NCBI GenBank assembly: GCA_003050565.1
Contig: PEBW01000004.1
Span: 118,652-182,651 of the forward strand
Direction of reading: 5' to 3'
DNA: 64,000 bases
Source: Brockia lithotrophica
GTDB taxonomy: Bacteria > Bacillota > Bacilli > Thermicanales > DSM-22653
Shown here: one piece after another, positions 26,414 through 35,283 of the stretch
Layout: every line of letters begins with the position of its first letter
Position numbering within the stretch: position 1 is the stretch's first letter
Translations under genes and position numbers: made by a program
The notes under the pieces: model-generated
Databases searched by the model: none
Told to the model about the DNA's origin: nothing
What the model saw: the letters and a program-made list of their open reading frames with translations, nothing else

Positions 26414-26509
26414 AAAAACGACGTACAAGAGGAATTGCGTACGCGACCGGCCCCGGATCCGCGGGGTTAAAACCTGAGATTTCCCCGACGGAACGAAAGG
26501 AGGAGTCCC

Positions 26510-27304
26510 TTGATCGGAAAAGCCCTCGAATCCGGATGGACGACGTTGCGAGAAAACGGCTGGCGGCTTTTCGGCGTGTCGTTGCTCTACGGGATTTTCG
26601 CTCTCCTCGCCGTTATCGCCGGGTGGGGGATCGTCGGAGCGATCTGGGCGGGCAGCGATCCGGAGGCCTTTTCGGACCTGATCTCGAAGATCCAAAGTTT
26701 AGAAGATGAGCCGCCGGAAGTCCCCGCACCGATTGAATTCAGCCTCCAGCTCCTCGTAAACGTCTTCACCTCCCTCTTTCTCGGCGGGTTTTACGCCGCC
26801 TTTCTCGCCGCCGTCCGCGGGGAACCGTTTGGCGTGGGGATCCTCTTTTCGCGCACGGGCGACTTTTGGAAGTACCTCGTCGCTCACTTCGTAGTATCCC
26901 TCGTCTTCGGACTCGGTCTTCTTTTCTTCGTTCTCCCGGGGATTTACTTGGGTGTCCGGCTGTCCTTTTACCCGTTTGCCATCGCCGACGGACACGGGGT
27001 CTTCGACGCGCCCTTTACGGTCAGCTGGCTCGCCACGCAAAAGAGGTTTTGGACGGTTTTCGGCTTCTATGCGGCCCTCGTGGGGTTGGGACTTTTGTTT
27101 CCCGTGGGAATCGGGATGATGATCTTCATAGGAGATTTTCTCCCCTTCCTCTTGCCGGTGATCTTTCTCTTTGCCGTGCTCGGGGGAATCGCGTACTTTT
27201 TGTACGCCGTTGCCGCCACGGCTTCCCTGTACACCCAGCTCCTCGAAGAAAAGGGAATCCTTCCCGCCCGTGCGGACTCTTCCCCTTTTGATCGCCTCCG
27301 GTGA
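26510..27304 (+). CDS. Multi-pass membrane protein, function unknown
   Basis: A 264-residue integral membrane protein with about six hydrophobic segments; the first lies at about 20-46 and others include VVSLVFGLGLLFFVLPGIYL (20 residues) and LLPVIFLFAVLGGIAYFLY. The pattern PGIYLGVRLSFYPFAIAD recalls DUF975-like or glycerophosphoryl-diester-type membrane domain proteins, but I do not assign a family. The TTG start at 26510 has AAAGGAGG close upstream. It has its own promoter and a strong terminator and is convergent with the TauE gene. Confidence 0.7.
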   Translation: MIGKALESGWTTLRENGWRLFGVSLLYGIFALLAVIAGWGIVGAIWAGSDPEAFSDLISKIQSLEDEPPEVPAPIEFSLQLLVNVFTSLFLGGFYAAFLAAVRGEPFGVGILFSRTGDFWKYLVAHFVVSLVFGLGLLFFVLPGIYLGVRLSFYPFAIADGHGVFDAPFTVSWLATQKRFWTVFGFYAALVGLGLLFPVGIGMMIFIGDFLPFLLPVIFLFAVLGGIAYFLYAVAATASLYTQLLEEKGILPARADSSPFDRLR

Positions 27305-27386
27305 AATCTCCGAACGACCGTTTCACCCGCACGGGCTTTTTCGATTCGCTTCTCCCCATCCCCGGTCGTACCGAACCGTCCGATAC

Positions 27387-27426
27387 AAACCCGCCTTCCG
27401 GTAAACATCCCGAAAGGCGGGTTTTT
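27387..27426. terminator. Terminator between the membrane protein and TauE genes
   Basis: An 11-bp stem (AAACCCGCCTT at 27387-27397 with AAGGCGGGTTT at 27414-27424) ends in TTTTT on the plus strand. The convergent genes on both sides suggest it may work in both directions, though the minus-strand T tract is short. Confidence 0.8.
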
Positions 27427-27442
27427 CGTTCGTCGCCGAAAT

Positions 27443-28267
27443 CTACGGTTGCGGCGTCTTGGCCGTTCCGGATTTTCCGGCAGGGGCAGGCGTTCGAAGG
27501 TAGCGAAGCCCAAGCCACGTCTGGACGACGGCAAAAACCGCGCGCAGGGCGGCGTCGGGGAGGAGGTGGGCAATCCACGCCCCGAGCGACGACCCGAGAA
27601 AGATTCCGGCGAGAAGTCCGGGAAGGATCGACACGGCGACGTTCCCGAGGCGGAAGTGCGTCCACGCCCCTACCGTACCTGTGGGTACCATGGCGAGGAG
27701 GGAGGTCCCCTGGGCGAGGTGCTGCCCGACGCCGAGAAAGACGACCATCGCAGGGGCCATGATCGACCCGCCGCCCACGCCCATCATTCCCGATAGGAAG
27801 CCGGTAAAGATCCCCGTCGCGAGGAGAACGGCGATCCCTGCGCCGGAAGTTCCGACCGCACCACCTGTGCCGGAAACGGCCAAAGCGTTGAGGTAGGGCC
27901 TGGCAAGGAGGAGGACCGTCGTAAAGAGGAGAAAAGCACCGAAGGCGCGCTTCAACTTCCACTCGGGGAGTGCGTGGGCAAAGCGCGCGCCGAGGTTGGC
28001 CGTGGCCATCGCCGGAGCCGCGAGGAGCAGGGCGCCCCAGAGGTCGGCGGAACCAAAGCGGGCATACGTCGCCGCCCCGGCGATCCCCGAGACGACGACG
28101 GCGGCGAGGCTCGTCCCGTTGGCGCGGACTTGGGAAAGGCGGAAGGTGTGTACGAGGAGCGGGATCATGACCACTCCGCCCCCCAGACCCACGAGACCGC
28201 CAAACGCCCCGGCGAGAAGGCCGATGAGCGCAGCCTGCGCGTTGTGCCGCACTCCGTTTCCGCTCAC
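27443..28267 (-). CDS. TauE/SafE family sulfite or anion exporter
   Basis: A 274-residue membrane permease of the TauE/SafE (DUF81) family, linked to export of sulfite, sulfoacetate or similar anions. The two inverted halves show the family glycine motifs GLVGLGGGVVMIPLL near the N-terminus and SGMMGVGGGSIMAPAM in the middle. The GTG at 28267 has GGAGG seven bases upstream and overlaps the trmI stop by 4 bp (GTGA), so it belongs to the operon above. The substrate cannot be told from sequence; no sulfur metabolism gene is adjacent. Confidence 0.88.
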   Translation of the reverse strand: MSGNGVRHNAQAALIGLLAGAFGGLVGLGGGVVMIPLLVHTFRLSQVRANGTSLAAVVVSGIAGAATYARFGSADLWGALLLAAPAMATANLGARFAHALPEWKLKRAFGAFLLFTTVLLLARPYLNALAVSGTGGAVGTSGAGIAVLLATGIFTGFLSGMMGVGGGSIMAPAMVVFLGVGQHLAQGTSLLAMVPTGTVGAWTHFRLGNVAVSILPGLLAGIFLGSSLGAWIAHLLPDAALRAVFAVVQTWLGLRYLRTPAPAGKSGTAKTPQP

Positions 28268-29073
28268 GTTTCGGCCTCCTTCCCGGGGAGGGAAACCTCC
28301 CCTTTTTCCCAACCTTCCACTTCCCGACGGGCAAAGACGAGGTAGCCCGTGTGCGCCGTCATCCGATCCTCGGGACGCAGACGGGCGGGATTGGGCTTGT
28401 AGTAGCGGTGCAGGATCTCGAGCACCTCGAGGTCCGCAAAACCCACCTGGAGTTCTCGGAGGAGCTCTTGCACCTGATTGGTCGTGGGAAGGAGAAAGGC
28501 CACGGGAGCGCCCGGACGCAGCGCCGCGCGGAGCGGCGCGAGCACCGCCCAGGGTTCCCGCACGTCCACGAACGCCGCGTCGTACGGGCCGCCGGCGATC
28601 GCCCGCGAGGCGTCGGCGTGTACGAAATCCACCACGTCCGCAAAGCCTGCGCGGGCCACGTTTTCGCGGGCGAGGCGGAGAAAGGCTTCCTCCCTCTCGT
28701 ACGTGACGACGCGGCCGTACGGGGACACGGCCCACGCGAGGGCGATGGTCATCGCCCCGCTCCCCGAACCCGTCTCGAAGACGCGGTCGCCCGGGCGGAT
28801 TCCGAGCTTGAGAAGGGCAAACCCCGCGTCCTTGGGGTAGACGATCTGCGTCTTCCGCCGAACGCGCATGAGGAGGTCTTCGAGGCTCGGACGGAGCACG
28901 CGCACGCGTGCTCCGATGTTCGTCGTGAGCGCCGAACCCAGCTCGGCCCGACGGATATCGGCGAGGGAAAGGGTCCCGCGGTGCGTGCCGTAGGTTCCCT
29001 GCGCATCGGGGTCCACGTGGAGGAAGGCGCGCGTTCCGTCGTCGAAGAGGAGGTATACCGGTCCTACGGGCAT
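28264..29073 (-). CDS. trmI: tRNA (adenine-58-N1)-methyltransferase TrmI
   Basis: A 269-residue SAM-dependent methyltransferase of the TrmI (GCD14) family, which makes m1A58 in the T-loop of tRNAs; it is important at high temperature in Thermus. Seen: an N-terminal beta domain, the conserved QIVYPKDAGFALLKLGI before the SAM loop FETGSGSGAMT at about 99-109, and DAAFVDVREPW. The ATG at 29073 follows GGGGGTC and overlaps the DUF429 gene by 10 bp. TrmI-type enzymes are found in archaea, actinobacteria and some thermophiles; presence in this Firmicute fits a thermophile, which is inference. Confidence 0.9.
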   Translation of the reverse strand: MPVGPVYLLFDDGTRAFLHVDPDAQGTYGTHRGTLSLADIRRAELGSALTTNIGARVRVLRPSLEDLLMRVRRKTQIVYPKDAGFALLKLGIRPGDRVFETGSGSGAMTIALAWAVSPYGRVVTYEREEAFLRLARENVARAGFADVVDFVHADASRAIAGGPYDAAFVDVREPWAVLAPLRAALRPGAPVAFLLPTTNQVQELLRELQVGFADLEVLEILHRYYKPNPARLRPEDRMTAHTGYLVFARREVEGWEKGEVSLPGKEAET

Positions 29074-29693
29074 CCCATGACCCCCTTTGCACCGCGCCGG
29101 GGGAGGACGATCGTCCCGTCCTCCCCCGCGAGGAGCTCGGTTTCCCCCCGGAGGTGAAGAATTCCCGTCCAGAGTGCGGCTACGGCGTCCAGCTCGTCTT
29201 GCGTGAGGGGTCCCCCGGACCGCTCCGGCAACAAGAATCCGCGTCGGCGAAAAAACGCGGCGATCTCCTCCCGCGACTTGCGCGGAAGGCCGAAGATGTC
29301 GTACACCGCCCCCGGATAGACTTCCCAAACTTCCTTGCCCCGTTTCCGCCACGTTTCGGCGAATCGCATGCCTCGCTCCGCCAGACGCCGCATGGGACCG
29401 AGCGTCACGGGGAAGAAGCGAATTCCCCGCTCGCGGAGCATCCGATCGCAGGTGCGAAAGTGCGGCCCGCTTCGGTCTTCTACGTCCTTTCGACCCGCGG
29501 GAAGGCTCAGGGGGGCGTCCACGTAGATCCGGTCGAAATCCTTAGCGAGTTCCTCGATCTCCGCATCGGCGTAGAGGATTCCCGCGCGCACCGCGCCTCC
29601 GGAGCAGAAGGCATAACCCGTAGGGCGCCGCGGACTCCCGGCGAGGTCGAGGCCGAGGAGCCGAGCGGGCGTCCCTGACTCCGATCCGTTCAT
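29064..29693 (-). CDS. DUF429 family protein
   Basis: A 209-residue protein with the DUF429 (predicted RNase-H-like nuclease) pattern: LLGLDLAGSP near the start, YVDAPLSLP at about 58-66, CDRMLRERGIRFFPV and EVYPGAVYDIFG. Conserved acidic residues at D15, D59 and the late Asp in LTQDELDAVAALW suggest a metal-dependent nuclease fold; no activity is established. The ATG at 29693 overlaps the PHP gene stop by 4 bp, and its own 3' end overlaps trmI, so all are cotranslated. Confidence 0.8.
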   Translation of the reverse strand: MNGSESGTPARLLGLDLAGSPRRPTGYAFCSGGAVRAGILYADAEIEELAKDFDRIYVDAPLSLPAGRKDVEDRSGPHFRTCDRMLRERGIRFFPVTLGPMRRLAERGMRFAETWRKRGKEVWEVYPGAVYDIFGLPRKSREEIAAFFRRRGFLLPERSGGPLTQDELDAVAALWTGILHLRGETELLAGEDGTIVLPRRGAKGVMGCP

Positions 29694-30505
29694 CCCAGGG
29701 GGTGAACCTCCCGCCTGCGCCCGCGAAAGACTACGACTTCCCGGTAACCTACCTCGCGGGCGAGGGCGAGGGCGCGGTCGTACGCGTATCCGAGGTTTTC
29801 CGGCTCGTGGGCGTCGGAAGAGAGAACGATGGGGACGCCCCGCGCGTGGAGCTTCACGAGGAGCTCGCGGGCGGGGTAGATCTCGCCCACGGGCTTGCGC
29901 AGCCCGGCCGTAGAGATCTCCACGACGAGGCCGCCACGGGCGACTGCCTCGGCGACTTCTTCGTAGAGCTCGTCGAGAAGCTCCGGGTCGGCAGGACGAT
30001 AGCCGAAGATCTTGACGAGGTCGATGTGCCCGACGATGTCCACGAGGCGAGAATCGGCCATGGAGATGATCTGGTCGAAGTACGCCCGGTACACCTCCCG
30101 GATGTCCCGCCGCTCGTACTCGTGGCGGAACTCCTTGAGGTCGATTCCCCAGGAACCGATCCAGTGGACGGAGCCGATCACGTAATCAAACGGGTAGGCT
30201 TCGAGGAAGCGGGCGATGCGCTCTTCCTTGCCCGGGACGTAGTCCATCTCGATCCCGAACTTCAGAGGAAGTCCCTCACCCCGGGCGGCGTCCACGAGGG
30301 CAACGTACTCCTCCATCCGCAGGCGCCTGCGCGCCTCCGCCCAAGGCTCTTCCACGATGCCCCGCGTCTCGGCAAAAAAGTAGGCGTGCTCCGAGAGCCC
30401 CCACTCCGCGATTCCGAGCTCCGCGGCGCGCTCTGCGTAACGCCGCAGGTAGTCCGGATCGAAGCCCCCCGTCTCGTAGATGTGCACGTGGTAGTCCGTG
30501 AGCAC
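29690..30505 (-). CDS. PHP-domain phosphatase, histidinol-phosphatase (HisJ/HisK) type
   Basis: A 271-residue PHP-domain phosphoesterase. Metal ligands are visible as DYHVHIY (His6, His8), LSEHAYF, GSVHWIG, a central VGHIDLVKIFG and the C-terminal SSDAHEPENLG. The closest family is the histidinol-phosphatase HisK of Firmicutes, the last phosphatase step of histidine synthesis, but no other his gene is nearby, so another phosphate ester is possible. The GTG at 30505 follows GGGGGTCC. It lies about 52 bp after rpe on the same strand. Confidence 0.82.
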   Translation of the reverse strand: MLTDYHVHIYETGGFDPDYLRRYAERAAELGIAEWGLSEHAYFFAETRGIVEEPWAEARRRLRMEEYVALVDAARGEGLPLKFGIEMDYVPGKEERIARFLEAYPFDYVIGSVHWIGSWGIDLKEFRHEYERRDIREVYRAYFDQIISMADSRLVDIVGHIDLVKIFGYRPADPELLDELYEEVAEAVARGGLVVEISTAGLRKPVGEIYPARELLVKLHARGVPIVLSSDAHEPENLGYAYDRALALAREVGYREVVVFRGRRREVHPLG

Positions 30506-30557
30506 CGGCGGACCCCCTTTTCGGTCTTCCGTGGTCCGAAGGCGCGAAAGGCGACTT

Positions 30558-31268
30558 CTACCTCTCCCGCGGGAGCGGAATGTTCTTCAAGGCGGCGATC
30601 GGTTCGCCGCGGTCCTTTGCGCCGAAGACGTACGTCCCCGCGACGAGGACCGTCGCGCCGGCCTCCACGACCTCGCGCGCCGTCTCCGCGTTGATCCCGC
30701 CGTCCACCGAGATCGGAACATGCGGGCGGCCGAGTTCCACGAGCATCTTTCGGATTCTCGCAACCTTGTCCTTGACCCAGGGAATAAAGGCCTGCCCGCC
30801 GAATCCGGGGTTTACGCTCATCACGAGGACGAGGTCCACTTCGTGGAGGAGCGGGCGAATCGCCTCGCAAGGTGTTGAGGGATTGAGGGAAATTCCCGCC
30901 TTCATCCCCATGGACTGCGCAGCCTTGATCGCGCGGTGCGCGTGCGGATCCGCTTCGATGTGAAGGGTGAAAGCGTCCGCACCCGCATCGTGAAAGGCCT
31001 CGAGGAGCCGTTGGGGAGCTTCCACCATGAGGTGAACGTCGAAAAAGAGGTCCGTATGCCGGCGCAGGGCCTTCACCACGGGCGGACCAAAGGTGAGGTT
31101 GGGGACGAAGTGCCCGTCCATCACGTCCCAGTGAAGCCAGTCGGCGCCCTTCGCCTCTACGTCGCGCACGTCTTCGAGAAGGCGGGCGAAGTCTGCCGAT
31201 AGGAGCGAAGGGGCAACGAGGGGGCGATCGATCTGGGCAAAGAGGGCAAAAGATTCGTCGCGCTTCAC
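30558..31268 (-). CDS. rpe: Ribulose-phosphate 3-epimerase
   Basis: A 236-residue TIM-barrel enzyme interconverting ribulose 5-phosphate and xylulose 5-phosphate. Seen: APSLLSADFARL, the metal-site DVMDGHFVPNLTFGP, the phosphate-contact MSVNPGFGGQAFIP and DGGIN followed by ATVLVAGTYVF. The GTG at 31268 has GGAGGTG upstream; the open frame further up is not Rpe-like. It follows rsgA, as in Bacillus (prkC-rsgA-rpe), but the usual next gene thiN is absent here and found at 56.7 kb. Confidence 0.96.
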   Translation of the reverse strand: MKRDESFALFAQIDRPLVAPSLLSADFARLLEDVRDVEAKGADWLHWDVMDGHFVPNLTFGPPVVKALRRHTDLFFDVHLMVEAPQRLLEAFHDAGADAFTLHIEADPHAHRAIKAAQSMGMKAGISLNPSTPCEAIRPLLHEVDLVLVMSVNPGFGGQAFIPWVKDKVARIRKMLVELGRPHVPISVDGGINAETAREVVEAGATVLVAGTYVFGAKDRGEPIAALKNIPLPRER

Positions 31269-31357
31269 ACGGGCACCTCCTCGAGAGGGAAAAGGTTGCG
31301 GCAAAGCGTACACGAAGGCGCCGGCGGGCAATGCCCGCGAAACAGAAGGGCGAATTT

Positions 31358-32338
31358 TCAGTAGCGTTCCGCGTGCATCTCCCGGAGTTCGCGCAAAAAA
31401 GCGAGGTAGTTCGTGTAGCGGGATCGGGCGATTTCTCCCCGCTCGACGGCTGCGCGAACAGCACACCCCGGTTCCCGTTCGTGCAGGCAGTCGCGAAAAC
31501 GGCAGCCCTCGGCGTGCCCTGCGATCTCCGGGAAGAGCCGCCCGAGTTCCGGAAACTCTACGTCCGGAAGGCGAAGGGCTCCGAACCCGGGGGCATCGGC
31601 GACCCAACTTCCCTGCCCGACGTCGACGAGGACGACTTCGCGCGTCGTGTGTCTCCCTCGCCCGAGTTTTCGGCTGAGGTCCCCGACCGCAAAGGAAAGG
31701 TCCGGCCGAAGTGCCCGCAGAAACGAGGTCTTTCCCACCCCCGAAGGTCCGGCGAGGACGAGGACCTTGCCGGCAAGGTGGGCGCGAAGCTCGGGGAGCG
31801 CTTCTCCGGTGCGCACGCTCCCCGCAAACGTCGCGTAGCCCGCACGCCGGTAGACGCCCGCAAGCGCGGCGAGTTCCTCCCTTTCGGAAGGATCGAGGAG
31901 GTCTACCTTGTTCCAGAAGAGGATCGCCTCGAGGCGGGCGTGCTCTACGTGAACGAGGAGGCGGTCGAGGTACGCGAGGTCGACCTCGGGATGCCGAAGG
32001 GTAGCAACTACGAGCACGGCATCCACGTTGGCCACAGGAGGACGGACGAGTTCGCTCTTGCGCGGGAGGACCTCGTGCAGGACGCCCTCTCCGTCGCCCG
32101 TAGGCTGAACGAGGGCGAGATCCCCTACGAGGGGCGTAACCCCGAGCTCTCGCAGACGGCCCCGGGCGCGCGTGCGGAGGAAGGAGCGTCGGGGAACCCG
32201 GGCGTTCCCGGCGGGCGGGGTCTCCCTCTCCTCTTCCTCGACGGCCACGTCGTAGTAGCCCGCCAGAGCACGAACGATGCGTCCCCGCAGGAGCGTCTCC
32301 TTCAGAACCTTCCCCCCTTTCTCAATCGACCGGCACAC
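31358..32338 (-). CDS. rsgA: Ribosome small subunit-dependent GTPase A
   Basis: A circularly permuted GTPase (about 315-326 residues) that tests late maturation of the 30S subunit. Domains: an N-terminal OB fold, the G4-type NKVDLL before the P-loop GPSGVGKTSFL (permuted order), the HTTREVVLVDVGQG switch region, and a C-terminal zinc knuckle with C-(x5)-C-L-H-(x5)-C in CRFRDCLHEREPGC. The start is unclear. The GTG at 32338 is the nearest ordinary codon but overlaps the expected transcription start. A CTG at 32305 (LKETLLRGRIV) sits seven bases after AAAGGGGGG and matches the family N-terminus better, so a CTG start is possible. Confidence 0.93.
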   Translation of the reverse strand: MCRSIEKGGKVLKETLLRGRIVRALAGYYDVAVEEEERETPPAGNARVPRRSFLRTRARGRLRELGVTPLVGDLALVQPTGDGEGVLHEVLPRKSELVRPPVANVDAVLVVATLRHPEVDLAYLDRLLVHVEHARLEAILFWNKVDLLDPSEREELAALAGVYRRAGYATFAGSVRTGEALPELRAHLAGKVLVLAGPSGVGKTSFLRALRPDLSFAVGDLSRKLGRGRHTTREVVLVDVGQGSWVADAPGFGALRLPDVEFPELGRLFPEIAGHAEGCRFRDCLHEREPGCAVRAAVERGEIARSRYTNYLAFLRELREMHAERY

Positions 32339-32342
32339 GAAT

Positions 32343-32351
32343 AGTATAGCA
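32343..32351 (-). promoter_or_regulatory. Predicted extended -10 promoter of the rsgA-rpe operon
   Basis: The minus strand reads TGCTATACT, an extended -10 (TGn plus TATACT) without a good -35. It would start transcription about at 32336, just inside the annotated rsgA start, supporting a downstream translation start. Confidence 0.45.
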
Positions 32352-32494
32352 CAGTCCTTCCTCGGCCTTCGACTTTCCGCAGCGAGACCCGGTCCCAAGG
32401 CCGCCGAACGCAAGGCGGGTGCCGGCGGAAAAAGGACCGAGGACGGAAGTAGGCGCCGGGCGAAATCCGTCCCCGCGGAGAGAAAGAGCGGCGC

Positions 32495-34510
32495 CTAGGG
32501 CGGAAGGAGGGGGGAAGCGTCGCCGGACGGGGACGGTGGGGACGAAGCACCGCCGTTGCCTCCGGACGTGTCGCCGTGCTTTGCCTCGGCGTAGGGAATC
32601 GCCTGGGAGAGGACGAGAACGCCGTCTTGGTAGACACGGAGGAGTCCGTCCTTCCCCGGCGCCAGGACGAGGAGAACTTCATACGTCTTTGCGCCGTTCA
32701 CCGTCTCCCGAATCACCGTGTGGTCCGTAAAGCGGGCGTCGCTCACGCTGATCCTGACGTCCACGGGCTCGCTTCCCTGCGGAAGGACGGTCACCGGATA
32801 GTGCACTTCCACGGCGTCGGGGAGGAGGCCGTCGGAGACGAAAAGCGTCACCTTCGTCCCCGGCGCTGCCTTCTCTCCCGCTTGGTAAGGCCATGCCCGG
32901 ATCACGCTTCCCGCAGGAAAGTAGCTCTTTTCCCGCTCGACCTTGGGATCGGGGTTGAACCCGGCGCGCGCCAAAAGCACCCGTGCCTCTTCGAGAGAGC
33001 GACCGACCACGTCCGGCATGGTCGTCTCCTTGGGCCCCTTGCTCACGACGAGCGTGACCGTCGTCTGCTTGGTCACGACCTCCGCTCCGCCCGCCGGTAT
33101 CTGCCGGATTACGAGCCCAACGGGTACCGTATCGGAAAATTCCTCTTCCGTCCGTACCTCGGCAAAGTCGGTGAGTCGCGACTTGGCCACCTCGAGCGAA
33201 AGCCCCCTCACGTCGGGTACGGACACCTTGTTCGGTCCCAGGGAAAGGGTGAGGAGAACGGAAGCGGTGGTCTTAAGGCGCGTCCCCGCCGGAGGATCCT
33301 GCGCAATCACCCTCCCGGCCTCGACTTCGTCGGAGGTTTCCTCGCGCGTGTCCACGCGGGCAAAACCTGCCTGCTCCAGGGCGCGGAGCGCCTCCTCGCG
33401 CGTCATCCCCACGACGTGGGGCACTTCCTTCTCGGGCACCTGAAAAGGCGCAGAAAGGGCGCGAATCCCCCACCAAAGCGAGAAGAGGAAGGCGAGCGCG
33501 AGGACGGTCCCCCACACGGGGGGCCTTCGCAGGACGCGCATCACCCTCCCCGCGCCGGATTCCCTCCCGGCGCCCGGCGTGGGAGGGGATCCGGGCTTTT
33601 CGGAAGCGTGTTCCGAAAAGGGACGGGTCCACGTCGCCGTATCGAAAGGATCCGAACCCGGTTCCTCCCAAGGCAGTTCCTTCCTTCGCGCCGGATCCAA
33701 AGAAGAGGCGAGGTCGAGGCGCATCGCTTCGGCGGTCGGGTACCGGTTTTCTGGACGCTTGGCCATCGCCCGCCGGACGACGTTTTCCAGGGCCACGGGT
33801 ACCTCCGGCCGCCGTTCGCGTACGGAGGGAGGGGATGCTTCTACGTGCTTGAGGGCGACGGTCACGGGGCTGTCGCCGGCGAAGGGGAGGTCGCCGGTGA
33901 GCATTTCGTAGAGGACCACGCCAAAGGCGTACAGGTCGGAAGCCGGCGTGATGGTTTCGCCCTTCGCCTGCTCGGGCGAAAAGTAATGCGCCGAGCCGAG
34001 AAACGTGCCGCTCTCCGTGAGCGTCTCTCCCCCCAGCGCGCGAGCGATGCCGAAGTCGCTCACCTTGGCCGTACCGTCGGCGGTGAGAAGGATGTTGTGC
34101 GGTTTGACGTCCCGGTGCACGATGCCGCGGTTGTGCGCGTGGGCGAGGGCGCGGAGAACCTGATCGCCGATGGAAAGAACCTCGTCCAAAGGCAGCGGAC
34201 CGCGGGCGCGAATCTCCTCTTTGAGCGTGCGTCCCGGAACGTATTCGAAGACGAGGTATGGAGCGCCGTCGTGTGTCCCCGTATCGAACAAGGTCACGAT
34301 GTTCGGGTGGGAGAGGAGGGACACGGCCTGCGCCTCGCGCAAAAACCTCCGGCGAAACTGTTCGTCATCGGCGTACGGCTCTCGAAGGACCTTGATCGCC
34401 ACGTTCCGTCCCAACAGGAGGTCCTCCGCGAGGTACACGAAGGACATCCCGCCTTCGCCCAACTTCCGGCGAATGAGGTAGCGACCTCCGACGACGTCCC
34501 CCGACTTCAC
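32495..34510 (-). CDS. prkC: PASTA-domain serine/threonine protein kinase
   Basis: A 671-residue membrane kinase that senses cell-wall fragments and in Bacillus triggers spore germination. Domains: kinase at about 10-270 with P-loop GEGGMSFVY, catalytic Lys40 and HRDVKPHN (Asp134), and SDFGIA; an acidic Pro-rich juxtamembrane segment; one transmembrane helix at about 331-353; then three PASTA repeats from about 363 (VPHVVGMTREEA, VPDVRGLSLEVA, MPDVVGRSLEEA) and a Ser/Gly/Pro-rich tail. The GTG at 34510 overlaps the prpC stop by 4 bp and has GGAGG upstream. Kinase, phosphatase and RsgA (a known PrkC substrate in Bacillus) lie side by side. Confidence 0.96.
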   Translation of the reverse strand: MKSGDVVGGRYLIRRKLGEGGMSFVYLAEDLLLGRNVAIKVLREPYADDEQFRRRFLREAQAVSLLSHPNIVTLFDTGTHDGAPYLVFEYVPGRTLKEEIRARGPLPLDEVLSIGDQVLRALAHAHNRGIVHRDVKPHNILLTADGTAKVSDFGIARALGGETLTESGTFLGSAHYFSPEQAKGETITPASDLYAFGVVLYEMLTGDLPFAGDSPVTVALKHVEASPPSVRERRPEVPVALENVVRRAMAKRPENRYPTAEAMRLDLASSLDPARRKELPWEEPGSDPFDTATWTRPFSEHASEKPGSPPTPGAGRESGAGRVMRVLRRPPVWGTVLALAFLFSLWWGIRALSAPFQVPEKEVPHVVGMTREEALRALEQAGFARVDTREETSDEVEAGRVIAQDPPAGTRLKTTASVLLTLSLGPNKVSVPDVRGLSLEVAKSRLTDFAEVRTEEEFSDTVPVGLVIRQIPAGGAEVVTKQTTVTLVVSKGPKETTMPDVVGRSLEEARVLLARAGFNPDPKVEREKSYFPAGSVIRAWPYQAGEKAAPGTKVTLFVSDGLLPDAVEVHYPVTVLPQGSEPVDVRISVSDARFTDHTVIRETVNGAKTYEVLLVLAPGKDGLLRVYQDGVLVLSQAIPYAEAKHGDTSGGNGGASSPPSPSGDASPLLPP

Positions 34511-35283
34511 CGCCCATCCTCCTCTCCCGCTTCCAAGAGAACGACGGTGACGTTGTCGGTCCCGCCGCGACCCAAGGCGAGGCCTACGAGCTCGCTCCCC
34601 GCGTCGTCCAGATTGCTCGACGCGCCGAGGATTGCCGCGATTTCTCCGTCGTCCACGTGCTGCGTGAGGCCGTCCGTGCAAAAGAGAAGGCGATCTCCCG
34701 CGCTCCATTCGAAGCGCAGGGGGTCCGCCGTGACGTGCGCTTCCGCACCGACCGCCCGGAGGATGATGTGCCGCTGGGGGTGTTCGCGCAGCGCCTCGTA
34801 CGCGAGATGGCCCTCCTTGTACAGAGTGAAGACATAGGAATGGTCGTCGGTAAGCCGCTCGAGAACCCCGTCTTTTCGCCGGAAGAGATAGACCCGTCCG
34901 TCGCCCACGTGCACACCCACACCTCCCAGAGGGTCTACGAGGGCGACGTCGATGGTCGTTCCCATGCGCCCCTCCCACTTCCCGGCGAGTTCGAAGACCC
35001 GGCTGTTGGCGAGGCGCACCGCCCCTTCGAGGAGTTCCAGCCAACGCCGCTCTCCCTCGGGGTCTCCGACGAGCGGAAGGTCTCCCAGGCGCACCGCCTC
35101 CGCCTTCAGGTGGGCGACGACGACGTCCACGGCCGTCTGCGCGGCGACCTCCCCCCGCTCGTGTCCCCCCATTCCGTCGGCCACGACGACGAGGACCTTC
35201 CCCGAGGAAAGGGGTTCGACGGCGGCAGCATCTTCGTTGTTCGGGCGCACCCGGCCGGGCTCGGAAAGGCTAAAGACTTCCAC
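34507..35283 (-). CDS. prpC: PP2C-type protein phosphatase PrpC
   Basis: A 258-residue manganese-dependent phosphatase reversing PrkC phosphorylation. The PP2C motifs are present: RVRPNNEDAA, VVADGMGGHERGE, GTTIDVALVD, HVGDGRVYLF, LLFCTDGLTQHVDD and GGTDNVTVVLL. The GTG at 35283 (VEVFSLSEPGRVRPNNED) gives the usual N-terminus and has GAGGGAG five bases upstream; upstream ATGs in frame lack a ribosome site. It overlaps prkC. In Bacillus rlmN lies between rsmB and prpC; here that space (35284-35577) holds no gene. Confidence 0.95.
   Translation of the reverse strand: MEVFSLSEPGRVRPNNEDAAAVEPLSSGKVLVVVADGMGGHERGEVAAQTAVDVVVAHLKAEAVRLGDLPLVGDPEGERRWLELLEGAVRLANSRVFELAGKWEGRMGTTIDVALVDPLGGVGVHVGDGRVYLFRRKDGVLERLTDDHSYVFTLYKEGHLAYEALREHPQRHIILRAVGAEAHVTADPLRFEWSAGDRLLFCTDGLTQHVDDGEIAAILGASSNLDDAGSELVGLALGRGGTDNVTVVLLEAGEEDGR

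Larger units (their letters stand above)
25994..26509. other. Divergent region upstream of korD and a membrane protein gene
   Basis: About 516 bp. It contains a candidate 41-residue membrane peptide (26213-26338, plus strand) and a plausible plus-strand promoter at 26385-26413. The promoter of the kor operon on the minus strand was not convincingly located; a TACAAT box exists near 26123 without a good -35. Confidence 0.45.
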
